A stretch of 64,000 nucleotides of DNA, from positions 1-64,000 of the forward strand of contig CAMXWV010000011.1 in assembly GCA_947252755.1 (NCBI GenBank). The letters are read 5' to 3'. The notes under the pieces were generated by a model. It saw only the letters and a program-made list of their open reading frames with translations. It ran no database searches and had not been told where the DNA came from. The stretch's first letter is position 1; every line of letters begins with the position of its first letter. The position numbers and the translations under genes are program-made. Below are positions 35,071 through 41,579 of this stretch, one piece after another. This stretch comes from an uncultured Dermabacter sp. (GTDB lineage: Bacteria > Actinomycetota > Actinomycetes > Actinomycetales > Dermabacteraceae).

Positions 35071-35090
35071 TTCCAACGATTGCGTTGGAA
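35071..35090. promoter_or_regulatory. TetR operator, perfect inverted repeat before the MFS gene
   Basis: TTCCAACG-ATTG-CGTTGGAA, with 8-bp perfect arms. It lies between the -10 box and the ribosome site AAGGAG of the MFS gene and next to the divergent TetR gene. Its core is repeated before the biosynthetic operon at 29033-29048. Confidence 0.72.
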
Positions 35091-35100
35091 GGAGACGTGC

Positions 35101-36333
35101 ATGCCCTCGAACCTCCCACATCCCGAAACGACGGCTCCGGAGAGGTCGCCCTCACGTGACATCGCCAGCCCGGACTTCCCGGCTGGCGGGGTCGCCGTCG
35201 TCATCCTGGTAGTGACGGCCCTGTTCGTCCTGACACAGCTCTACGCGGCGATCCCGCTCTTGAGTCCAGTGGCTGCCGACCTCGGGGCTGATGCGACCTT
35301 CGCCCTGTCGACGAGCTTCAGCCTCACCTACGCCGTGGGCTTCCTCATCTGGGGGCCGATCTCCGACCGGTACGGTCGAAAGCGGGTCATGGCCGTCGCC
35401 ATCGGGGTGCTCGCGGTTGCCACGCTTGTGTGCGCGACGGCTTCCTCCGTGCCGGTGATGGCGGCGCTGCGTGCTCTCCAGGGCCTCTCGGCAGCCGGGT
35501 TCGCCCCCGTTGCGCTGGCCTATCTGACCGAGGCTGTCGCACCCAACAGACGGGCTGGAGCGATCGGAGCGATGTCGACCGCGTTCCTGGTCGCGGGCAT
35601 CTTCGGCCAGGTCGTAGCCTCCACGGTGGCGCTGCAAGCGGGCTGGTCGTGGTTCTTCGTGCTCTGCGGTGTCGTTCTCGCGATCACCTTCGTGCTGATC
35701 CTCACGCTCGTGACCGAGGCGCCCAAGCATGCCCCGTCGATGTCGCTCCTCAAACAGTTCGGCAACCTTGCGCGACTGCTGGTCATGCCAGCGATCGTGC
35801 TGCTCAGCATCGCGCACGTGACGCTTCTGCTGTCCTTTGTCGCCCTCTACACCGGCATCGGACAGCACCTGGAAAGCCTCGACGTGCCTGCCTCCGACAT
35901 CATTCTCATCCGATTGGCCGCCCTGCCAGCGATGTTCGTCAGCCTCGGCGTTGGGGCTCTCGCGAAGCGTTTCGGCATCGTCCGGGTCGCCCAGACCGGC
36001 TTCACGCTCGCGGCTGTGGGCATGCTCGGAGAATTCTTCCTCTCCGGCACCTTGCCCGGCCTGATCGCCGCGAGCATCGTCTATGTCGCGGGCGTCGCCC
36101 TGGCTGTACCGTCCATGATCAACCTGTACGGAGAGACAGCCGCCCCGAATCGGGGCAGCGGGATGGCCATCAACGGATTCATCCTCTTCATCGGAGCCAG
36201 CATCGGCCCGATCGTAGGTGGTGCGATCACCAACCTCAGCACTCTGGCTATCGTTCTGGTCGCGCTTCTGGTCATTGCCGCAGTGTCCATCCTCTGTGTC
36301 TCCATGCTCAACCGAAAGGCGACCCGGTCATGA
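35101..36333 (+). CDS. MFS exporter (DHA1-like)
   Basis: A 410-residue membrane transporter of 12 predicted helices. The N-terminal helix (GGVAVVILVVTALFVLTQLY), the loop GPISDRYGRKRVMAVAIG (motif A of drug/H+ antiporters) and GLSAAGFAPVALAYLTEAVAPNRRA-like sequence identify the DHA1/Cmr-type group. A Ser/Pro-rich cytoplasmic tail precedes helix 1. The ATG at 35101 is six bases after AAGGAG. Being divergent from the TetR regulator and sharing its operator, it is probably the exporter of the AvrD-cluster product. The stop overlaps the next start by four bases. Confidence 0.9.
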   Translation: MPSNLPHPETTAPERSPSRDIASPDFPAGGVAVVILVVTALFVLTQLYAAIPLLSPVAADLGADATFALSTSFSLTYAVGFLIWGPISDRYGRKRVMAVAIGVLAVATLVCATASSVPVMAALRALQGLSAAGFAPVALAYLTEAVAPNRRAGAIGAMSTAFLVAGIFGQVVASTVALQAGWSWFFVLCGVVLAITFVLILTLVTEAPKHAPSMSLLKQFGNLARLLVMPAIVLLSIAHVTLLLSFVALYTGIGQHLESLDVPASDIILIRLAALPAMFVSLGVGALAKRFGIVRVAQTGFTLAAVGMLGEFFLSGTLPGLIAASIVYVAGVALAVPSMINLYGETAAPNRGSGMAINGFILFIGASIGPIVGGAITNLSTLAIVLVALLVIAAVSILCVSMLNRKATRS

Positions 36334-36977
36334 CTGATGTCCTACTCCTGGGGGCTACTGGCCGCACCGGCAGTTTCCTGCTGAACCATCGCCCCGCGGG
36401 TATACTTCTGCATGCGGGAGTTCGACCCGGAGACGCCACGCGACCACTGCCGGTACCTGAGCACGCCGACGATGCGCGGGCCATCGACATCGATGACCCC
36501 ACCCGTATGCGAGAAGCACTCACAGGCATCGACATCGTCGTCAACACCATCCGGCTGCGAGAGGAGATCGCGGCGACAGCACTGATCGATCTCCATGACC
36601 GGATCGTCGACGCTCAAGACGAGTCTAAGACTCCGTTGATTGTCCACGTTGGCGGAGCCGGGGCGCTCCATATGGGCAACGGCCGACGTTTCTGGCAAGA
36701 CCCCGCCTTTCCCACCGTGACTCTCCCGCGCGGAGTCGCCCATGCCGCACTCCGAGACCACCTCGAATCCGAGACGGCGCCACACCGATGGGCTTACCTC
36801 ATCCCGCCACCCAGCTACCAACCCGAGGGGCAGTTCACCGGCTCTTTCCGGAGACGGCCGCCCGCCGCCGACGAACGCACGTTTCTTCAGTCCAGCATTA
36901 GCTACGAGGACTTCGCCCTCGCCCTCGCCGACGCGATCCGCGACGCCTGGACTGGAACACATCTGATCTCAGCCTGA
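36330..36977 (+). CDS. NAD(P)-binding NmrA/SDR-like protein
   Basis: A 215-residue Rossmann-fold protein with the nucleotide motif LLLGATGRTGSFLLNHRP at the N-terminus, then IDIDDPTRMREALTGIDIVV and IVHVGGAGALHMGN, as in NmrA-like or atypical SDR proteins. The usual YxxxK catalytic pair is not obvious, so it may be a redox sensor or a reductase with altered residues. It is coupled to the MFS gene by ATGA overlap. A tailoring or sensing role in the same pathway is inferred from operon position only. Confidence 0.75.
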   Translation: MTDVLLLGATGRTGSFLLNHRPAGILLHAGVRPGDATRPLPVPEHADDARAIDIDDPTRMREALTGIDIVVNTIRLREEIAATALIDLHDRIVDAQDESKTPLIVHVGGAGALHMGNGRRFWQDPAFPTVTLPRGVAHAALRDHLESETAPHRWAYLIPPPSYQPEGQFTGSFRRRPPAADERTFLQSSISYEDFALALADAIRDAWTGTHLISA

Positions 36978-37134
36978 CCGCACCAGCTGTTGGCGCATCG
37001 CCGAGCAACGATGGTCGACGCCAAATAGCAGCGCCCGCTGCAGGCCGGTGCGGAGCACGAATCCAGTCGCGTCTGTGCAGTCGGCAGGCTCTTGCGCAAT
37101 ACGTGACGCGACACCCAAGGTGGCACATCCCAAC

Positions 37135-38262
37135 ATGCCTGGCCGTTCAGGGAGACCCCTCGACCCCAGCTTCACCCCAGCACTTCGACAAGCCGCGGCC
37201 GAGATCCTCGCCGAGGGCAGCAAGCTCACGGTGCACGCCCTCTCGGAGCGCACAGGGGTGGGCAAACCGGCGATCTATCGCCGCTTTCCGAACACCGCTG
37301 CGCTCGCTCTCTCCGTCGTCGCCGATCGTCTCACCGGGGGACAGGGGCCAGACACAGGCAGTCTTCGTGGTGACCTCACCGCGACCCTCCGGCGACTACG
37401 CGACAGTCTCGCCGACCCCGCGATATCCGCTGGCCTGGCCCTAGTCGTCGCAGAACGGCGTCTGCCCGGGGTCGACTTCGGTCGAACCCTCATCGACCCC
37501 TGGTCGGACTCCATCGCGCTGATGATACGGCGCGCGGTCGAGCGCGACGAGATTCCTCCGGGAGTCGATACCGAGGCCGTGTTCCTTCTCCTGCTCGGGC
37601 CCCTTCTGCTACACGTGATGCTGCCCGAGCGTCCCGCGCTCGACGACGACTATCTCGAGTGGTTCGCCCAAGCCGTACTGTCCGGCCTGGGGCATCTCCC
37701 CGAACTCGCGCATCCCCGATGTGCCAGCCAGCGCATCCTTGATGCCGCAGGAGCCGAGTACGCTGCTCATGGCTTCTACGCGACCACTTTGGATCAGATC
37801 AGCGAGCGAGCAGAGGTCGGCCCCCGCGAGATTCGCGCCCGATTCGGCGATACGAAGCAGCTCGCTCGGGTGCTCCTGGACTACGAGCGCACCGCATGGG
37901 CGGCATGGGAGAAGACCATCCGCGGCCGATCACTGACTGGCGTCGCCGCCGTTCGCGAACTCCTCCTGCTGGCCGCCAACCATTACGCCACCGATCAACG
38001 CCTCCAAGGCGCAGCCAGGCTCGCCGTCGAGTCTCATCACATCGATCCACGCCGTCCTCACCCCTACAAGCGCCAGCTCCAGGTACTGCGCAGAGCGGTA
38101 GGCCGGGACCTATCGGGCCTACCCGACGGGACAACCGCAGACGGATTCACCGCCACTGTCCTGGCCACCTTCGCCGGCCTGACCACTGCGGTGAACGGCC
38201 AATGGGCCGACCTTCCTGAACGGATCGGACAGTTCTGGGATCTGCTCAAAACCACCATTTAG
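37135..38262 (+). CDS. Double TetR protein with a gamma-butyrolactone-receptor-like second half
   Basis: A 375-residue fusion of two TetR-like units. Unit 1 (residues ~10-195): RQAAAEILAEGSKLTVHALS and ERTGVGKPAIYRRFPNTAAL form a helix-turn-helix, followed by a TetR-like ligand domain with VDTEAVFLLLLGPLLLHVML. Unit 2 (~200-375): SQRILDAAGAEYAAHGFYAT, LDQISERAEVGPREIRARF, and a C-terminal region ending LPERIGQFWDLL. That ending and the layout resemble ArpA/ScbR gamma-butyrolactone receptors. Such one-chain pairs could bind DNA as pseudo-dimers. The start is ATG 37135; in-frame upstream codons lack a ribosome site. Close to the AvrD cluster, so it may be a second receptor. Confidence 0.78.
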   Translation: MPGRSGRPLDPSFTPALRQAAAEILAEGSKLTVHALSERTGVGKPAIYRRFPNTAALALSVVADRLTGGQGPDTGSLRGDLTATLRRLRDSLADPAISAGLALVVAERRLPGVDFGRTLIDPWSDSIALMIRRAVERDEIPPGVDTEAVFLLLLGPLLLHVMLPERPALDDDYLEWFAQAVLSGLGHLPELAHPRCASQRILDAAGAEYAAHGFYATTLDQISERAEVGPREIRARFGDTKQLARVLLDYERTAWAAWEKTIRGRSLTGVAAVRELLLLAANHYATDQRLQGAARLAVESHHIDPRRPHPYKRQLQVLRRAVGRDLSGLPDGTTADGFTATVLATFAGLTTAVNGQWADLPERIGQFWDLLKTTI

Positions 38263-38402
38263 GTGAGGCATCTCGCCGGCTCCTTCCGCGCGTCCCCGAT
38301 GCCAAAAACCGCTTCGCTTGGAGCGAACTTGCGTGCCTGCTCCGCCCAGTCCTCGTCTCTGGCGAAGGAGGTCTCGTACGGAGAGTCGGGCGGCAGCGAC
38401 AA

Positions 38403-38442
38403 GCCCTCCTGGCCACGAAAAACACATCGCGGCCAGGAGGGC
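38403..38442 (-). terminator. Terminator hairpin downstream of the 38473-39555 gene
   Basis: Inverted repeat GCCCTCCTGGCC / GGCCAGGAGGGC (12-bp perfect arms, 16-base loop), 30 bases after the leftward gene stop and before the convergent double TetR gene stop. Confidence 0.65.
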
Positions 38443-38472
38443 AGGGCGTTCGAGGAGATGCTGCAACGGCTG

Positions 38473-39555
38473 CTAGGCCGCGTTGGCGTCCGCATCCCCG
38501 CCGGAGGCGGTGGTGGCCGGGCGGTCGCTCTCCCCGTGGAGCTGTTCGAGGATGGTGTCCGAGAGGAGGTCTTCGGTGCCCTTGAGGGCGTCGGCGACTT
38601 CCTGGTCGGTGGGGAAGACCATCTCCGCGGCGACGTTGTCCTGCACGATGCGGGCGAGGTTGTCGAGGGCGACGAAGACGTAGTCCTCGGGGATCTCGGC
38701 GGCGGGCAGGTCGATCAGGTGCGTGTCGACGCGGGCGGGGTCCATGAGCTCGCGGATGATGATGGAGTTCTGGTTGAGTACCGAGGTCGTCCAGATCGAG
38801 ATCACCACGACGTAGAGGTCCTTCCACTGCTGGTGGCCGATCTTCTTCTTCCACCGCTTCATGATCTTCTGGACCCCGGTGATCTGGGCATCGGAGGCGT
38901 ACCACATGTTGGTGCGGATGCTGTCGTAGACGCTGCCGGAGAACGCCTCGAACGACCGGATGGAGAAGTAGCCGAGCTCGATCGACTTCTCGATGAACCG
39001 GATGCCGGAGTCGAGGATGTGCCGGCACGAGCGCTCCAGCTCGCCCGGCAGGTCCGCGTCCCGCAGCTGTTGGCGGGCGGCGCCGAGGGTGTCGGCGAAC
39101 GCGGAGAGCGGGGCGACCCAGTCGCTGGTCTCGGACCCCTTGAGGTAGGGCGCGATGATCGAGAAGATCCCCAGCGGGACGTGCGCGATCGACTTGGCCA
39201 GCTCGAAGGTCTCCGGGATCGGGTGGAGGGTCTCGGTCTTCCCGTTGTGCACGAGCGTGTACTCCCCGCCCTGCGGATCGTTGTTCACGATGATCACCGG
39301 GGACAGGTGCTCGATGAGCTCGGCCTTGAGGGCGGCGTAGTTGCGCTGCATGTCGGTGTCGATCTGGAAGATCGCGTTCCGGGCGCGCACCGTCGGGCTG
39401 GACCAGTACGCGGTCATGTCCAGGTCGTGCGGGTCGATGTCCTCGGCGCGACGGTGCGGCGAGCGTGACGGACCCTGTGGGCGCGGCTGCTGGTGGTGGC
39501 TGGGGTTTCCGCCGTGGTCGTGGCGGACCGGGCATCCCTGGTTCTCGTAACCCAT
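38473..39555 (-). CDS. Unrecognised 360-residue protein
   Basis: A 360-residue soluble protein with a low-complexity His/Pro/Gln-rich head (~50 residues). The rest is a large, mostly helical domain with no recognisable motif: VRARNAIFQIDTDMQRNYAA, LSPVIIVNNDPQGGEYTLVH, FSIIAPYLKGSETSDWVAPL and GYFSIRSFEAFSGSVYDSIR. There is no signal peptide or clear transmembrane helix. The ATG at 39555 follows AGGAGGAAGAGACCC. It is co-directional with the isochorismatase-like gene, separated by a hairpin, and ends in a terminator. I do not know a family for it. Base and codon use are like the neighbours. Confidence 0.7.
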   Translation of the reverse strand: MGYENQGCPVRHDHGGNPSHHQQPRPQGPSRSPHRRAEDIDPHDLDMTAYWSSPTVRARNAIFQIDTDMQRNYAALKAELIEHLSPVIIVNNDPQGGEYTLVHNGKTETLHPIPETFELAKSIAHVPLGIFSIIAPYLKGSETSDWVAPLSAFADTLGAARQQLRDADLPGELERSCRHILDSGIRFIEKSIELGYFSIRSFEAFSGSVYDSIRTNMWYASDAQITGVQKIMKRWKKKIGHQQWKDLYVVVISIWTTSVLNQNSIIIRELMDPARVDTHLIDLPAAEIPEDYVFVALDNLARIVQDNVAAEMVFPTDQEVADALKGTEDLLSDTILEQLHGESDRPATTASGGDADANAA

Positions 39556-39592
39556 GGGTCTCTTCCTCCTTGAAGATGCAGTGTGATGTGAC

Positions 39593-39635
39593 CTCTGGTG
39601 CCCGGCCCCCCGGGGTCGGGGGTCGGGCACCAGAG
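39593..39635 (-). promoter_or_regulatory. Intercistronic hairpin
   Basis: Inverted repeat with arms CTCTGGTGCCCG / CGGGCACCAGAG and a G/C-rich loop, between the isochorismatase-like gene and the unknown 360-residue gene on the minus strand. It could be a partial terminator, an RNA-stability element or an attenuator that sets the ratio of the two products. Confidence 0.5.
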
Positions 39636-39676
39636 CCGTGGCGAGTTCGGGTTACCGTCTCGCCGGGTTCGGGGTG

Positions 39677-40267
39677 TTACCGGAGGTTGCCGGGGTCGGC
39701 AACGACGACGCCGTAGAGGTCGGCGATCGTGGCCAGCGCGCTGTTGTGCAGCTGGGTCGAGGGCACCTCGGCCACGGCGGTCTGCAGCGGGCGGGTCGCG
39801 CAGGCGCTGGCGACCACGGTGGGCTTCTTCCCGTGCAGGAAGGTGCCCTCGGCGGTGAAGGTGACGCACATGTTGGTCATGAAGCCGGCGATGATGACGT
39901 CGTCATGGCCGGCGGCGGCGACGAGCTCGCCGAGGTTGGTGCCCACGTAGGCGTTCGGCGCGGTCTTGGCGACCACGGCCTCGCCCTCGATTGGTGCGAC
40001 CCTCGGGTGGATCTGGCCGATCTCGTCGTGGATGTCGTACGGGGTGCCGTCGCCACCGTCGTTGACGATGTGGATGACCGTCGCCCCGGCCTGGCGTGCG
40101 CGCGCCAGGAGATCGGCGCCCGCGTCCAGGGCCGGTTCCCAGCCCTCGAGTTCCATCACGCCGCGGGTGTAGGTGTTCTGGAAGTCGACCATGACCAGGG
40201 TCGAGTCGGCCAGGGTGGCCGGGGTGTCGTCGAAGCCGTTGAGCTGGCGGAGTGTCGTGCGTGCCAT
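39677..40267 (-). CDS. Isochorismatase-like cysteine hydrolase
   Basis: A 196-residue enzyme of the isochorismatase-like hydrolase superfamily, with the three usual catalytic positions: Asp in LVMVDFQNTYTRG, Lys in AVVAKTAPNAYVG and Cys in FMTNMCVTFTAEG. Members hydrolyse ureas, amides, nicotinamide or isochorismate; the substrate cannot be told. No carrier-protein domain as in EntB is attached. The ribosome site is GGACGAGGAGAACG. It is divergent from the GlxA-type regulator gene, with a 151-base promoter region between them. Confidence 0.85.
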   Translation of the reverse strand: MARTTLRQLNGFDDTPATLADSTLVMVDFQNTYTRGVMELEGWEPALDAGADLLARARQAGATVIHIVNDGGDGTPYDIHDEIGQIHPRVAPIEGEAVVAKTAPNAYVGTNLGELVAAAGHDDVIIAGFMTNMCVTFTAEGTFLHGKKPTVVASACATRPLQTAVAEVPSTQLHNSALATIADLYGVVVADPGNLR

Positions 40268-40418
40268 CGTTCTCCTCGTCCTAAGAGTTCCGGGTTCCTC
40301 CCGTGTCCGGGAGGGGGTACTTCGACGCTATGATCCGACCCAGCGCGTCGGCAATGTCATGTAACCTGCAAATACCGACATGTCGAGGAGTGGGTTCAGC
40401 TGAGAAGGGGTGAAGGGC

Positions 40419-41399
40419 GTGGTTGAACGTCTCGTGGTGGTGGTGCTGTTCGAGCGGGTCGATCTGCTCGACGTGACCGGCCCGCCGGAGGTGTTCGCGC
40501 TCCTGCAGCGCGAGATGGATGAGCCGACCGGCTACGAGGTCCTTCTGGTCGCACCGTCGATGGAGCCGGTGACGACATCGGCGGGTGTGCGTGTCCTGCC
40601 GGATGCGACCTTCACCGATCTCGAGGGCCGGTCCATCGACACCTTGGTCGTGCCCGGGGCGGTCGATGTCGATGAGGACCGGCGGGTCACCGCGCTGGTC
40701 GATCCCGAGATCGCCGCGCATGTCGCGGACCTGGCGCCGCGCACCCGCCGGGTCACCTCGGTGTGCGTCGGCGCACACGTGCTCGCCGCGACGGGATTGC
40801 TCGACGGCAAGCGGGCGACGACGCACTGGTCGACGGCCCAGCAACTCGCCGCCGAGCATCCCGCGATCACCGTGGACGCCGACCCGATCTTCATCCGTGA
40901 CGGGGACGTGTGGACCGGTGCCGGTATCAGCTCTTGTCTCGATCTTGCCCTGGCCCTGGTCGCTGATGACTTCGGTGAAGCGCTCGCGCAGAAGGTCGCC
41001 CGCCAGTTGGTCGTCTACCTCAAGCGTCCCAGCGGGCAGAGCCAGTTCAGCGTGCCCTTGGAACCGGCCTCGACGACGCGGCGGGTGGACGAGCTGCGCC
41101 ACTACATCCGGGAGCACCTGGCCGAACCGCTCACGGTCGCCGAGCTCGCCGAACGGCTCCACGTCAGCGACCGGCAGCTCACCCGGATCTTCAAGACCGA
41201 GCTGGGCATGACCCCGGCCGCCTACCTCGAATCGGCCCGCCTGGAAGTCGCGCGGAACCGGTTGGAGACCAGCGACGACACCCTCACCCGCATCGCAGCT
41301 GCCTGCGGATTCGGCACCGTCGACACCCTCACCCGCGCCTTCCGCCGCGCTCTCAACGTCACCCCGGCCGAATACCGCGCCCGCTTCCGCATCCACTGA
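40419..41399 (+). CDS. GlxA-type AraC-family regulator (DJ-1/PfpI sensor domain)
   Basis: A 326-residue regulator. Residues ~1-175 form a DJ-1/PfpI-like sensor (VVVVLFERVDLLDVTGPPEV, VPGAVDVDEDRRVTALVDPE, TSVCVGAHVLAATGLLDGK with the Cys near the nucleophile elbow, then RATTHWSTAQQL). The C-terminal ~100 residues are AraC-type helix-turn-helix units (LTVAELAERLHVSDRQLTRI; LTRIAAACGFGTVDTLTRAF) and NVTPAEYRARF. GTG 40419 has AAGGGG eight bases upstream. Divergence from the isochorismatase-like gene is a standard arrangement for such regulators, so it probably controls that pair. Confidence 0.88.
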   Translation: MVERLVVVVLFERVDLLDVTGPPEVFALLQREMDEPTGYEVLLVAPSMEPVTTSAGVRVLPDATFTDLEGRSIDTLVVPGAVDVDEDRRVTALVDPEIAAHVADLAPRTRRVTSVCVGAHVLAATGLLDGKRATTHWSTAQQLAAEHPAITVDADPIFIRDGDVWTGAGISSCLDLALALVADDFGEALAQKVARQLVVYLKRPSGQSQFSVPLEPASTTRRVDELRHYIREHLAEPLTVAELAERLHVSDRQLTRIFKTELGMTPAAYLESARLEVARNRLETSDDTLTRIAAACGFGTVDTLTRAFRRALNVTPAEYRARFRIH

Positions 41400-41473
41400 C
41401 CAACCCGACCCGGTCCCTTGCCGGTCCTCGCGTCGTCCGGCGCCTAGAGAGCTGCCGTCCCTACTACAGCCCC

Positions 41474-41517
41474 GCGCACCCCACACACTGTTGGCACCAG
41501 GGGTGCCCGGGGTGCGC
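41474..41517. other. Candidate oriT: nested inverted repeats before the relaxase gene
   Basis: Outer repeat GCGCACCCC (41474-41482) / GGGGTGCGC (41509-41517) and inner repeat GGCACC (41493-41498) / GGTGCC (41502-41507). They lie about 60 bases before the relaxase gene, the usual position of a MobF-type origin of transfer. A copy of the recurring motif (GCGCACCTAA) follows directly at 41522-41531. The nic site cannot be assigned by eye; a role as a regulatory hairpin is the main alternative. Confidence 0.45.
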
Positions 41518-41579
41518 TGACGCGCACCTAACCCCCGAGGCGGCCCCTCTCCGAGGCCTTCTCGGGGAGGGGGTACGTG

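Noticed and set aside
38246..39535. 429-codon minus-strand frame over the unknown 360-residue gene
   Set aside because: Pro/Arg/His-rich shadow; the alternate frame has balanced composition and a good ribosome site.
39677..40267. Isochorismatase of a dihydroxybenzoate siderophore pathway
   Set aside because: It lacks a carrier domain, is 19 kb from the aryl ligase and has its own divergent GlxA-type regulator; no isochorismate synthase is nearby.
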